Assembly (NCBI RefSeq): GCF_020103695.1
Contig: NZ_JAHXBF010000009.1
Location: 62,001-126,000, forward strand
Reading direction: 5' to 3'
Source of the DNA: Hyalangium versicolor
GTDB lineage: Bacteria; Myxococcota; Myxococcia; Myxococcales; Myxococcaceae
DNA: 64,000 bases
A model generated the notes under the pieces. It saw only the letters and a program-made list of their open reading frames with translations, searched no databases and was not told the origin of the DNA. A program made the position numbers and the translations under genes. This document shows, piece after piece, positions 1 to 10,100 of this stretch; the stretch's first letter is position 1, and every line of letters starts with the position of its first letter.

Positions 1-2528
1 GGAGCGTTGAACAGCTCGCCGAAGCGCATGGCCAGCTCCAGACGCCCCATCATTGCCTTTCCCCACGCCGTGGCTTCCTCGGGCCAACTGGTGAGGCTGA
101 GCCCCGCGTCGGCAATGGCCTTCAGCGCGTCTCCTCCCTGGCTCATGGCCTTCAGCAACCGTGCGTAGTCCATCAGCGTGGCCAGGACCTTGCCGGGGAA
201 GATGATCTCATGATCGATCGGCTTGGGCGGAATGCGCGGGCGCAAGGTCCCCGGTAACGGTGCGGGGTCTCCTGCGCGCGAAGAGACCCGAGCCTCACGC
301 GCGGCCTCCTCCGCGGCGCGCCGAGCCTCCTCCGCGCGCCGGGACTCCTCCGAGGCACGCACAGCCTCTTCCATCGCCCGGCGGGTATCCTCGGCCTGAC
401 GCTCGGCCTCGCGGGCCTGGCGCTCCTGATCCTTGCGCCGGGACTCGTTCACCCGCCGCTGCATCTCCTCGTGCCACTTCCGGTCCTCTTCGTCTCGCAC
501 GACGTCGAGGCGCTCGCGCATCAGCCGGACCTCGGTGTGGAGTTCGTCGAGGAAGGGCTGCCGAGGAGCCCGATCATCCTTCTCCGCCGGAGTCGTCAGG
601 ACGCGCTGCTCGAAGGCGGGGAACCACTTCAGGAAGGCCTCGGCCTCGGAGGCCAGCTGGTCCTCGCCCGCTCGGAATGCACCGGCGAGCGGCGCCGCCG
701 CGTAGAACACGCCCAGCGAGGCAATCCACGGTTGCCGGGTCACCACCTCCTCGGCCGCCGTGAGCACGGCCCTCACTCGCCGAGGCAGCTCCTTCACGGG
801 AGCATCGCGCACGAGCAGATCGGCCTGCCGGGCGAAGCCCTGGGGATCCACCCGCCACCAGGCCTCGAAACGAGCGACGGCATCCTCGGGAGAGGCCAGC
901 TGCCGCTCCCAGAGGTCCTGGCGCCATGGCTCGAAGACGGAGAGCAGATCCGCGCGCTCGTCCGGATGCTGCTGGAAGCGGCGCCATACCGCGTCGATGA
1001 GTTCGTCCCGGCCCGAGATGCCGCTCCACTCGCGCACGGCCTGCCGCAGCGGGTCGACGATCAATGGCCGGTCGACTCCCTCCCATACCGCCACCCACAG
1101 CCGAGCCGCCTGCCCCGCCGGCTCGTCCCAGTCCTGGATGCGCGAGGTCAGCGTCATCAGCGCCTGCATGAGCGGAGGCGCGCACTCGGGTTCACGGGCC
1201 CACCGGTGGAGCAGACGCTCCTCATCGGGCCCCGCGAGCGCGAGGAATCGCGAGAAGTACACATCATTGATGCACTTCGCTCGATCCGCGCCCTCCTCCC
1301 ACGCGAGCGCACGGGCCGTGCCATCGACAAAGGGCCGCATGGATTCGCGAACCACCGGAGACCGGGCCGCCCACCAGAGGATCCGCAAGGCGGCATCTCC
1401 GGGGAGCTCATGCAGCGTGGAGCGAGCCCAGCTCCGCCAGCGCTCCCGTACCACCTCGGAACTCTCGGCGAAGGACTGGATCTCGATCAGGTTCCGGAGC
1501 GACTCCGTGAGCCGGTCCGGTCCTCGCTCCGAGGCGAAGAGCAACGCATCCACGGCCTCGAACGCGAGCGGCGGATGCAGTGTGGCGACGACATCCCGAG
1601 CGAACGCCGCGCCCCCCTCGCCCGCGAGCCGCTGGAAGAGTGCGGACGAGCCCAAAGAGGCCAGGGTGCGACGGGCCTCGGAGACCTGCTCGGCGTCCGG
1701 AGCATCGAGCGCGGCGGTGAGACCGGCCTCGTCCTTCAGGCACAGGGCGCACTCGAAGCGCACATCGGGATCCGCGTGCGCCAGCCCCTGGCGCAGGGCG
1801 AAGAGCACATCCACCTCGGGCTCCTTGCCAGGAGATGCGCGCACCCACGCGACGGCGGCGCGAGGTGCCAGCTCGGGCAGCGCGAGAGCTTCCCGAGCGA
1901 GCTCTCGCACCCGGCTCCACTCCCGCTGCCGGAGCCGCGCCCACCGCCAGACCTTCCAGCGGGTCAGCGCAAACATGGCCTCCACACCCAGCCGCCCGTT
2001 CTCGAACACGGAGAGATGCACCGACTGGAGGACGCTCGGAGAGGTGTTCCCGCGGTGCAGCAGGGCGATCGCGGCCATGCGCTGCGCGAACCACGAAGGG
2101 CTCTTGGAGAATACCTCCTCCAGCGTCTCCCGGCGCTGGGCGGTGCCCAGTTCCTCCGCGAGCTGCTCCGGATGCATGGGGAGCTGCGAGACAAGGGCCT
2201 CCTCCGCCTCCTCGACGAAGCCCCGCTGCAGCAGCGCCGCCTCGCAGCGGCGCACGTCCTCCAGCAACACCTGGACCCGAGCCCACTGCTCCGCGTACTG
2301 GTGCTCGAGCAACTCCGCCTGCCGCGGCTCCAGGGCGGCTACGCGCTGCGCCAGGGCGAAGCGATCCACACCAGCGCGGATCAACATGCGCGCGGCGCCA
2401 TAGCGCTCGGGGGGAATCTCTCCGCAGCCACAGAAGGGGCACACTCCCGAAGGAACCTTGAAGCGAGCACACTCCGGGCACCGCACCTGGGTGCCCCGCC
2501 GCGCGACCGTCTCGTTGAGAGCCGCCAT
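1..2528 (-). CDS. Large zinc-ribbon / coiled-coil protein of unknown function (3' end outside window)
   Basis: The frame is open from an ATG at 2528 to the window edge (842 codons seen) and is preceded by a strong Shine-Dalgarno, AAGAGGAGGGAC. Residues C17, C20, C30 and C33 (CPEC and CPFC) form a probable N-terminal zinc ribbon. A long, Arg/Glu/Leu/Trp-rich helical region follows, with spaced Ala-Leu helical pairs that suggest HEAT-like solenoid repeats. About residues 665-745 form a highly charged Glu/Arg/Ala coiled coil, followed by a less charged domain cut by the window end. There is no signal peptide, so it is probably cytoplasmic. I do not recognise the family. A scaffold or large regulatory protein is possible but is inference. 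The plus-strand open frames here are shadows. Confidence 0.8.
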   Translation of the reverse strand, partial: MAALNETVARRGTQVRCPECARFKVPSGVCPFCGCGEIPPERYGAARMLIRAGVDRFALAQRVAALEPRQAELLEHQYAEQWARVQVLLEDVRRCEAALLQRGFVEEAEEALVSQLPMHPEQLAEELGTAQRRETLEEVFSKSPSWFAQRMAAIALLHRGNTSPSVLQSVHLSVFENGRLGVEAMFALTRWKVWRWARLRQREWSRVRELAREALALPELAPRAAVAWVRASPGKEPEVDVLFALRQGLAHADPDVRFECALCLKDEAGLTAALDAPDAEQVSEARRTLASLGSSALFQRLAGEGGAAFARDVVATLHPPLAFEAVDALLFASERGPDRLTESLRNLIEIQSFAESSEVVRERWRSWARSTLHELPGDAALRILWWAARSPVVRESMRPFVDGTARALAWEEGADRAKCINDVYFSRFLALAGPDEERLLHRWAREPECAPPLMQALMTLTSRIQDWDEPAGQAARLWVAVWEGVDRPLIVDPLRQAVREWSGISGRDELIDAVWRRFQQHPDERADLLSVFEPWRQDLWERQLASPEDAVARFEAWWRVDPQGFARQADLLVRDAPVKELPRRVRAVLTAAEEVVTRQPWIASLGVFYAAAPLAGAFRAGEDQLASEAEAFLKWFPAFEQRVLTTPAEKDDRAPRQPFLDELHTEVRLMRERLDVVRDEEDRKWHEEMQRRVNESRRKDQERQAREAERQAEDTRRAMEEAVRASEESRRAEEARRAAEEAAREARVSSRAGDPAPLPGTLRPRIPPKPIDHEIIFPGKVLATLMDYARLLKAMSQGGDALKAIADAGLSLTSWPEEATAWGKAMMGRLELAMRFGELFNA

Positions 2529-2693
2529 GTCCCTCCTCTTAACCCATCCCCCGAGGGCAGGGCTGATCACCGCTTCCCATCACTCCGCGCCTCTTGCGTT
2601 CACCGGTGAACCCTCTGGGTCCCGGTCAGCGGGGAAATGTCAGAGCCGTCATTAAAATGGAAAACCAGAATTCCCAACAAAGCAGAGGTGCCT

Positions 2694-3974
2694 ATGCGCA
2701 TCACCACCGTATCGAAGATGGCCCTGTCCGGGCTGGCCGTGTCCCTGCTGATGGCGTGCCCGAAGTCGGGCAATCCGGATAACGGCAATCCGGACACTCC
2801 CTGCCCGGCTGGGGTGACGCAGACGGCGGCGCAGGCCGCGCAGGAGAAGTTCGTCACGGTAGCCCGGCCGATTCCGGGCGAGTACGTGGTGGTGCTGAAG
2901 GATCCGGCACCGGGAGTCTCGCCTCAGCCGGTGCAGCCGCTGGCGGCACAGCTGTCGACGAAGTACGGCGGCACGGCGTTCTCCATCTACGAGCACGCGC
3001 TGCGGGGCTTCGCCAGCAAGATGAACGAGGATCAGGCTCGGGCGATGTCGGGCGACGCGGAGGTCGCCTACGTGCAGCAGAACCAGGTGATCACTGCGTT
3101 CGACACGCAGGACAACGCCACGTGGGGCCTGGATCGCATCGATCAGCGCAACCTGCCGCTGGACCAGAAGTACACGTACGGCGCGCAGGGCAAGGGCGTG
3201 CACGTGTACATCATCGACACGGGCATCCGGGTCTCCCACTCGGAGTTCAACGGCCGGGCGGAGACGGGGTTCGACGCGGTGAACGACGGGCAGAAGGGAA
3301 TCGACTGCAACGGCCACGGCACGCACGTGGCGGGCACGGTGGGTGGCAGCACGTATGGCGTGGCGAAGAACGTGCTGCTGTACGCGGTGCGCGTGCTGGG
3401 GTGCCAGGGCTCGGGCTCGACGGCGGGGGTGGTGTCGGGCATCGACTGGGTGACGAACAACAAGCAGCTGCCGGCGGTGGCGAACATGAGCCTGGGCGGC
3501 GGCGCGGACCGGGTGCTGGATGACGCGGTCCGCCGCTCGGTGGCAGCGGGCATCACGTATGCGCTCGCGGCGGGTAACGACAACATGGACGCGTGCAACA
3601 CGTCTCCGGCGCGCACGGCCGAGGCCATCACGGTGGGAGCGTCGACGAACACGGATGCGCGCGCGACGTTCTCGAACTACGGCGGGTGCGTGGACATCTT
3701 CGCGCCGGGGCACAACATCACCTCGTCGTGGCTGACGAATGACACGGCGAACAGGGTGCTGAGCGGCACGTCGATGGCATCGCCGCACGTGGCGGGCATG
3801 GCAGCGCTGTACCTGGGGGTGCACCCGGATGCGACGCCCAACGACGTGGCGAAGGCGCTGGTAGACAACTCCACGCCGGACAAGCTGAGCTCGCCGGGCA
3901 AGTGCTCGCCGAACAAGCTGGGTTTCACGGGCTTCATCGCGCCGGACGCGGCACCGCCTCCCGCGGCGCTGTGA
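2694..3974 (+). CDS. Secreted S8 subtilisin-like serine protease (lipoprotein)
   Basis: A 426-residue protease of the proteinase K/aqualysin type. The start chosen is the ATG at 2694 behind GCAGAGGTG, because it places a signal peptide with lipobox LLMAC (C22) at the N terminus; an in-frame ATG at 2637 would bury it. Residues about 60-137 resemble an inhibitor I9 propeptide (GEYVVVLKD at the start). The catalytic domain has D175 (IIDTGI), H208 (GHGTHVAG), oxyanion N295 (AAGND) and S360 (GTSMASPHVAG). Cys pairs and Pro/Ala tail are typical of extracellular myxobacterial enzymes. It likely acts outside the cell on proteins of prey or matrix (inference). It is monocistronic, followed by a hairpin terminator. 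Confidence 0.95.
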   Translation: MRITTVSKMALSGLAVSLLMACPKSGNPDNGNPDTPCPAGVTQTAAQAAQEKFVTVARPIPGEYVVVLKDPAPGVSPQPVQPLAAQLSTKYGGTAFSIYEHALRGFASKMNEDQARAMSGDAEVAYVQQNQVITAFDTQDNATWGLDRIDQRNLPLDQKYTYGAQGKGVHVYIIDTGIRVSHSEFNGRAETGFDAVNDGQKGIDCNGHGTHVAGTVGGSTYGVAKNVLLYAVRVLGCQGSGSTAGVVSGIDWVTNNKQLPAVANMSLGGGADRVLDDAVRRSVAAGITYALAAGNDNMDACNTSPARTAEAITVGASTNTDARATFSNYGGCVDIFAPGHNITSSWLTNDTANRVLSGTSMASPHVAGMAALYLGVHPDATPNDVAKALVDNSTPDKLSSPGKCSPNKLGFTGFIAPDAAPPPAAL

Positions 3975-3996
3975 GGTACTGACGGGCTGATGGAGC

Positions 3997-4034
3997 GGGC
4001 CCCGGGTTCTCTCGAGCCTGGGGCCTTCTCTTTT
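3997..4034 (+). terminator. Intrinsic terminator of the S8 protease gene
   Basis: A GC-rich stem (GGGCCCC... pairing with ...GGGGCC) with a loop of about 15 nt is followed directly by TTCTCTTTT. It starts 22 bp after the protease stop codon. Confidence 0.7.
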
Positions 4035-4121
4035 CGAGCCCCCTGCCTGCCGCGCATGCAGCTGACGAGTCCTACAGGCATACCAGTCCGCCATGGATGC
4101 CGCGGATGGCTCTGACGCGGC

Positions 4122-4824
4122 TCATGGGGACTCCAGCTTCCGAGCCTCATCGATCTGCTTCTCAATCCAATCGCGATAGCTGGATGTGCTCGTGAACCAC
4201 GACTCCGCGGGCCCCTGGCTCACAAATCCGCCATTGATGCCCACGAGCCACCGAGAGTCACCCTTTTCCTTGAAGCATGGCCCTCCGCTGTCCCCAGCAT
4301 GAGTGTGCGCGCCAGGGAACCGGAATCGGATCTCTCGCCCCTTCCTGTTATCGGCCAGACGCAGCTCCGTCACGATGTTCTCGCCGAAACGGCGTATGCC
4401 CGTATCGTTCCCGTTCGCCGAGGTGGCGCCATACCCCACCATGCTCAACTCATCGTTGAGGAGCACCTCATCGTTGCTGAGCCTGGTCTCGATGACCGTG
4501 TTCCTCAATGAGCGCTCCAATCGGACGACAGCAAGATCAGCCACCTTGCTCTTGATCAGTCAGCACGAGGCGAGGCGCCACGAGCACTCCACTACAACTG
4601 CTCTTCCCATTCCTGATGGAGACAACCGATCGGTAGCGGTTGTCCACGTCCACCGTTCCCCCGGAGATTCCAAATTCATCAGGAACGGCTTCGCCCACGG
4701 AAGCAGCGCCTTCCGCCGCCGAAGCTCCTTCTACGGGCTCCTCCGTGGCACATCCGCTTCCGAAGAACCCGAGAACCACTGCCCAGCATGAGAGCCGCAC
4801 TGCTGCACGCCTGAACATGAGCAT
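4122..4824 (-). pseudogene. Trypsin-like (S1) lipoprotein protease broken by deletion and frameshift
   Basis: Two overlapping minus-strand frames make up one broken gene. The 5' part (4824-4537, 95 codons) has a signal peptide with lipobox ending GSGC and an S1 N-terminal strand, CSGVLVAPRLVLT, then runs out of frame into DQEQGG and stop. The 3' part (from about 4544) begins at ADLAVVRLE (catalytic Asp) and carries GDSGGPC (catalytic Ser) and a normal C terminus. The segment that should hold the catalytic His (TAAHC-type) and about 75-80 residues, judged against the neighbouring paralogue, is missing at the junction. The ATG follows directly on the TGA of the upstream protease gene, so the two were translationally coupled. 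A very recent lesion or a sequencing/assembly gap are alternatives. Confidence 0.75.
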
Positions 4825-5805
4825 TCACTCCTTGCCTGCAGCCTCCCTGGTTGGGACGGGCCCCTTCGAAGCATTCCGAAGCTCTGACTCCAGCCACTGC
4901 CGGAAGGAAGAGATGTTCGCGAAGGTCAGCTCCTCACCCACTGCCCTGCTCGCGATTCCTACGAGCCACTGGTGCTTGGCCTCGTCGCGCAAGCATGGCC
5001 CTCCTGCATAGCCGTCCCAGAGATAAGGCCCCTGTTGCCGGTAGAAGCCCCTTCCCTCCGTCACCGCCCGGGTCACCGGATTCTTGCGAAAGTAACGAGC
5101 CCCATAGACTCCGCCAACGCCCAGCGTGCCGTCCGAAGCATAGCCTGCCATGAGCAGCGTCTCCCCTACCTCCGCTTCTGAATGGGCCAGTTGTGGCATG
5201 GAGATCTCGTCGTCGACAGGCTCGTCCAACAGGATGGCTGCAAGGTCCGCATGCGCTGACACGACAGCCTCTCGCTCGTCCACAATGACTTGGAGCCCAG
5301 GATGGGGGTGGACGGCTCCGCGATACGTACGGAACTCCATCTCCGTCGTGTCCTCCTTGAGCCTCATGTCCAGAACCGCACCCGTGAGCGCCGTCGTCAC
5401 GAACACCTGCGGCGCACACAGGGATCCGTCGATGACCGCGTTCGCCGAACTGCCTGCATCCACTCTCCTCGTAGGAAGGCAGACACAGCTGCCCGCAGTG
5501 AGAACCAGCCGGGGCCCCACCAGCACACCACTGCACCGAGGCTGCTCCATCACATCCTTGAAGGCGACCATGACCGTGGATGCGAAGCGGTTCCGCACAT
5601 CCATCTCCCCTGCGAATTCCAGGAGACTCCGGTCCGCGGTGCCTGGTTCAAAACCCTCCGGGAGCATTGAGTGGGGTCTATCGAAGCCCCCATCCTTCAT
5701 GGAGGAGTTTGCATCGCACCCCCGGCAGCTCCACGACAGCACCACGCCGAGCAAAGCGAGAGCTGTCCTGCAGAGAGAGGCTCGCCCTTGTCGATGATGA
5801 AGCAT
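4825..5805 (-). CDS. S1-family pseudoprotease (catalytic His and Ser replaced)
   Basis: A 326-residue exported protein with a hydrophobic N terminus (ALALLGVVLSWSC) and an S1 trypsin fold: CSGVLVGPRLVLTAG around 91-105, HADLAA with D187, and a C-terminal helix FRQWLESEL. The usual TAAHC is TAGSC (His to Ser at 106) and the usual GDSGGP is GYAGGP (Asp to Tyr 266, Ser to Ala 267), so two of three triad residues are gone while the fold is kept. It should therefore be proteolytically inactive; a binding or decoy role is possible (inference). Its stop codon abuts the start of the downstream, broken S1 gene. Third-position GC bias is visibly weaker than in neighbouring genes. Confidence 0.85.
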   Translation of the reverse strand: MLHHRQGRASLCRTALALLGVVLSWSCRGCDANSSMKDGGFDRPHSMLPEGFEPGTADRSLLEFAGEMDVRNRFASTVMVAFKDVMEQPRCSGVLVGPRLVLTAGSCVCLPTRRVDAGSSANAVIDGSLCAPQVFVTTALTGAVLDMRLKEDTTEMEFRTYRGAVHPHPGLQVIVDEREAVVSAHADLAAILLDEPVDDEISMPQLAHSEAEVGETLLMAGYASDGTLGVGGVYGARYFRKNPVTRAVTEGRGFYRQQGPYLWDGYAGGPCLRDEAKHQWLVGIASRAVGEELTFANISSFRQWLESELRNASKGPVPTREAAGKE

Positions 5806-5850
5806 CCAGCGGCCCGTTGGTCCCGTGTCGTTGCCGAAGTGCCCTCCTGG

Positions 5851-6456
5851 CTACTTCGGCTGGGTGAAGGGCACGTCCAGCACGGGCAGCTTCTTCGCGC
5901 CCGGCAGATCGTAGTGCCACCACTCCATCTTGTTGCGCTGGAAGCCCGCGCCCTCCATCGCCTCACGGAGGAGTTCCCGGTTCTCGCGCGAGGCCTTCGT
6001 GCCACCTGCATAGCCGTGGTGCGCCGCGGGGGTGAAGTCATCGAATGGCGTCGGCATCTCCACCTCCGCCCCATCCAACGTCACCAGCGTCAGGTCCACC
6101 GCCGCGCCCCGGTTGTGGTTCGAACCGAACTTCGGATCCGCCACATACCCGGGCTTCGGCATGATCTTCCACATCTCGTACTGCACCGCCCGCGGCCGGT
6201 AGCAGTCGTACACCTTCAACCGGTAGCCCTTCGGCCGCAGCGCGTCCGCCGCCTTCTTCAGCCGCTTCGCCGCGTCCGGCAACAGCATGCACCGCGCCCC
6301 ATCCGGGTACACCTTGCGCTTCAGGAAGTTGTCCTCGGTCGCGTAGCGGAGGTCCAACACGAGATCCGGAACGAGTTCGGTGGCGTCCACCACGGGAGAC
6401 TCGCCCGCCCCCGCCGAGAGCCACATCGTCAGCGCCAGCTTCGCCGCAGGTAGCAT
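5851..6456 (-). CDS. ddpX: D-alanyl-D-alanine dipeptidase (M15D, VanX/DdpX family)
   Basis: A zinc metallopeptidase that cleaves D-Ala-D-Ala, used in peptidoglycan recycling or, in VanX, in glycopeptide resistance. The start at ATG 6456 is chosen because GGAGG lies 7 nt upstream; a GTG at 6474 is in frame but lacks such a site. A short signal peptide (about residues 1-18) indicates periplasmic location. Zinc and catalytic residues fit the family: H114 and D121 in SNHNRGAAVD, E178 and H181 in EWWH, and YRPRA for substrate binding. The length of 201 residues is normal. No vanH/vanA-like genes are adjacent, so housekeeping recycling is more likely than resistance. Confidence 0.93.
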   Translation of the reverse strand: MLPAAKLALTMWLSAGAGESPVVDATELVPDLVLDLRYATEDNFLKRKVYPDGARCMLLPDAAKRLKKAADALRPKGYRLKVYDCYRPRAVQYEMWKIMPKPGYVADPKFGSNHNRGAAVDLTLVTLDGAEVEMPTPFDDFTPAAHHGYAGGTKASRENRELLREAMEGAGFQRNKMEWWHYDLPGAKKLPVLDVPFTQPK

Positions 6457-6520
6457 CACGTGACCTCCATGCACCGCGCGAGGCCCGAGCCCCTCGCATC
6501 CGCGAATCCCCGCGCCCCCA

Positions 6521-7132
6521 TCACTTCACCCGCGTGCCTTCCACCGTGTACACCGCCCTGCATCCCGAGGTGCACGTGCAGTTCTTCGTGCCGGGGATGA
6601 ACTCGTCCATCAGCGAGCCGCACGCCCGCTGCACGTCGTAACCGTTCGGAGTAGGCCCCGGAGGCTGCACGCCCGCGTCAGCGCCCGGCACGCCCCCATC
6701 CCCCAACGCCGCGCAGCTGCGGCCAAAGAAATCGTCCTGACTGTTGCTAAGCAGGACCGTGTCCAGCGTCTCCCGGATCGACGCGCCCTCGCAGCCGTTG
6801 CCACAGCCCGCCAGAGTCGTGTTCACGCTGTACACCGACTTCGCCCGCTGCTCGTTGTACTCCGCGTTTCGCGCGAACCCCTGCACCGTGAGGTAGCCCG
6901 CGTCCGTGGTCGTGTCGCGCGAGAACGTGGCCTCGAACTGAAGGCCGGCATCGGCCAGTTGGACGATGCCTCCCGTGCCCGTGCTGCAGGTGGTCTTCGA
7001 CCAGTCGAGGGTGGCGTTGAACCGGAACGTCCCCAGCACCTGATCTCCCGGGTACTGGGGGTCGGACATACAAGCAACGGCCACCATCACGAGGACGGGG
7101 AAGGAAAGGATGGCGAGTCGGCGAAGGCGCAT
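6521..7132 (-). CDS. Cys-rich putative lipoprotein, unknown function
   Basis: 203 residues with a signal peptide and lipobox MVAVAC near residue 21. The mature part has several Cys (including a GCGNGCEG stretch and a C-terminal CTCTSGC) and a Gly/Pro/Asp-rich linker (DGGVPGADAGVQPPGP), features common in myxobacterial surface lipoproteins. No family recognised. It starts 13 bp after the giant TPR gene on the same strand, so it is probably the last gene of that operon. Confidence 0.8.
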   Translation of the reverse strand: MRLRRLAILSFPVLVMVAVACMSDPQYPGDQVLGTFRFNATLDWSKTTCSTGTGGIVQLADAGLQFEATFSRDTTTDAGYLTVQGFARNAEYNEQRAKSVYSVNTTLAGCGNGCEGASIRETLDTVLLSNSQDDFFGRSCAALGDGGVPGADAGVQPPGPTPNGYDVQRACGSLMDEFIPGTKNCTCTSGCRAVYTVEGTRVK

Positions 7133-7145
7133 GGCGCCGCGCAGC

Positions 7146-10100
7146 CTACACGAGGTCCAGCGCGGTCAAAGCCACTGCCCGGAAGATCGGGCTGCCCATG
7201 AGCACCGCCGCCTCGGCTACCTCGGTCGGATCCCCACCTCGGACGTCCGGGTCCAACCGAGCCAACACCCGCCCCGCTGCTAGAGAGGCGGGCATCGCCC
7301 GGAAGGCATCCACCGCGGCCTCCTCCAAACCCTCCACCGCTCCCGGCCGCGCCAGTGCCACGCCCTTCTTCCCCAAGCTCAACGCCAGGGCGCAGAGGTA
7401 GCCCAGCTCCACCGGGCCGAAGCACGCGAGCGCTCCCGCGCCAATCACCAGCTCGTCCGGAGCGGTGAGGTACGCCTCCACCCCGCCCACCGGATCCAAC
7501 ATCAGCTTCACGCCGCCCGCGCCCAGCTTCTCGAGCGTGGGCCGGAGCGCCACGCACACCCGCGGCAGGCTCTCCTCCGTCACCGGCAGAGCTCCCGAAG
7601 GCGTGGGGTGCTGGAAGCCGCTCGGCCGAGGCAGCGCCATCACTTGCACGGAGGGCGCGCTCAGCTCGCTGTCGGACAGCACCGCGGCGATGCCATCCAC
7701 CCGCTCGGCGGCCTCGCTCCGGCCGATTTGCCGCAGCGCCTCGGCGAAGAGCGTCCACCCGTCCACGTCGAACGTCTTCTCCTTCAGCAGCACCGGCCAG
7801 AGGCGCGAGGCCAGCTTCGCCCCCTGCACCGAGGGAGAGAGTCGCTCGGCCACCAGGCGTGTGGCCTGCGGCGAGAGGGCATCGCGCGTCAGGAGCCGCT
7901 CGGCCAGCTTTACCGCGAAGGGGAACAACTGCGCATCCAGGTAGCCCCGGAGGATCGTCTCCAGCGCCTCGGGTTCGTCCGTCAGCCGCTCGCGCAACTG
8001 CAGCGCCTCGCCCGTGAGGCCTCGCTCCTCCGCCAGCCGCACGCGCCGAGTCAGACGCTCCGGCGTCTCGGGCAGCGCCGCAAGCAGGGCCGCCGCTTCC
8101 GCCGGCTTCTGGAGGACCTCGTAGGCATCCGCCATCCGCTCGCGGTAGGGCTCCAAGGCCTCGGTGCCCTCCAGGGACGCCAGGCGCCCCGTCATCCCGA
8201 TGAAGGCCTCGCTGTCCTGCTTCTCGTCATACAGCTCCAGCAGCTGTTTCACCGCCTCCAGGCACGTGGCGTCCTCTTCCAGCGCTTGCTCGAAGGACTC
8301 GCGCGCCTGCGCCTCCTGGGCCAGCGAGAGCAACAGCTCGCCGTGCTCCAGCCGCAGGGCCACTCGCGCCGGGAGTTCCGACTCGTGGTCGATGAGCCTC
8401 GACAGGGTGCGCTCGGCGGCCTCGCCCTGCCCCTCGGTGCGCTCCAGCTCGAACCGCTCGCGCAGGAAGTCCGCACGCCGCTCCGGCCAGCCCTTCGCCA
8501 CCACTCCGAGCGCCTCGATGCGCTTCTCGGACGACAACGCCCGGACATGCCCGAGCACCGCTTCGACGAGCGCCGTGGGCAACTGCCCCATGTCCGCCAG
8601 CAGGCGCGTGAGCCGGGTGTCGAAGTCCGGCCCCGTGGCCAGCGCCGAGAGGGCCCTCAGCCGCAGCCCGACCACCGCCTTCTGCGAATCGAGCACCTCG
8701 CCCCGCAGCGTGACGGCGAGTTCCCCATCCCGCTCGGAGAGCAACTCCGCCAGCTGCAGCAGCCCCGCGTCATCCGACTCCGCGCGCAAGCCCTCCACCA
8801 ACCTGTTCACGTGCGCCGGGTCCGCCTCCGGCGACGCGGCGAGCGCCCACAGCGCCTCGCGCACCCGCGCCGCATCCCCCGCCTGCTCGGCCAGGGCCAG
8901 CGCGTCGGCATGCTTCCCAGCCGCCATCGCGGGCCCGAAGCCCACGCCCACCGCCCGAGCAGCCGCTCCGAGCCGCAGGAAGCGCTCGGCCAGCTCCGCG
9001 GGCGTCAGCGCCTCGGACGTCTCGGCGGCGATGCGCTCGATGACCTCCAGGGCCTCGGTCTTCTCTCCCGCCTGCTCCCAGAGGTCCGCGGCCTCCAGCA
9101 ACAGCGAAGGCTTCTCCTGAGCCTTGGAGGAGCGAACCGCCAACAGCAGCGCCTTCGCCGCACGCGAGGCATCCCCAGAGGCGCCGTGGAGCCGGGCCAT
9201 GAGCCGCAGCGTGGACACCTCGGGCGCAATCGCGACAGCGGCCTTCACCGCCTTCAACGCCTCCGGGATGCGGCCCGCGGACTCAAAATCTCGCGCCGCG
9301 GAGACCCACAGTTCCTTCTGGGCATCGCCCTGCGCAAGCTCCGCACGCGCCACGCGGACCTCGGCGCGCCGGCCCGGATCGTCCGCGAGCAGCGGCTCCA
9401 GGGACTCCAGCGCGTCACCGTAGCCCGAGCCCGAGCCGCCCCGAGCGACGACCTTCTCCAACGCCTCACGAGCCAGCGCGAGCTGACCGGCGGCACGTGC
9501 GAGCGAAGCCACCTCCAGCCTCAGCACCGAGGCCTCGTCCGCGTCCTCGGTGCGCTCCACGAGCCGCTGCAGGACCTCGAGCAGCTTCTCGGAGTCACCC
9601 CGCTGCCGCAGGCCTTCGACGAGCTTGCGAAGCGCTGCCTCGTTCGACGGATCCGCCTCAACGGCGCGCTGGCGCAGGGCCCACGCGCGATCCGGCTCGG
9701 CCAGCTGCTCATCCGCTACGTTCGCGGCGGCCAGCAACAATTCGGCGGCGCGACTGCCTCCCGCGGCGGTGGCTCCGGCCTCGTAGACGTCCAGCAGCTC
9801 GGAGTGGCGCCCCAGGGCACGCAGGCCCTCCACGGCGCGGTCGATGAGCGTGGGGTCCGCGGGACGCAGACGCGCCAACGGCAACAGCGCGTCGATGGCC
9901 TCCTGGGGATCATCGAAGAGATCGGCGGCGCGGCGATAGAGCACCTCGGCCGTGGCGCCATCCGCGTTCCGAGCCAGCTGCAGCGACGCGCGGTAGAGCC
10001 CCTTCGTATTGCCCGTGCGCGAGTACGCCTCGCTGAGGAGCGACAGCGCCTCCTTGCCGCGCTCGCCGTCGGGATCCAGGGAGACGACCGCCTCGAAGGC

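Noticed and set aside
471..2609. A 712-codon plus-strand frame
   Set aside because: Antisense to the minus-strand zinc-ribbon protein, which has a good ribosome site and Cys motif; the plus frame has no recognisable domain.
2652..4094. A 480-codon minus-strand frame
   Set aside because: Arg/His/Val-rich antisense shadow of the S8 protease.
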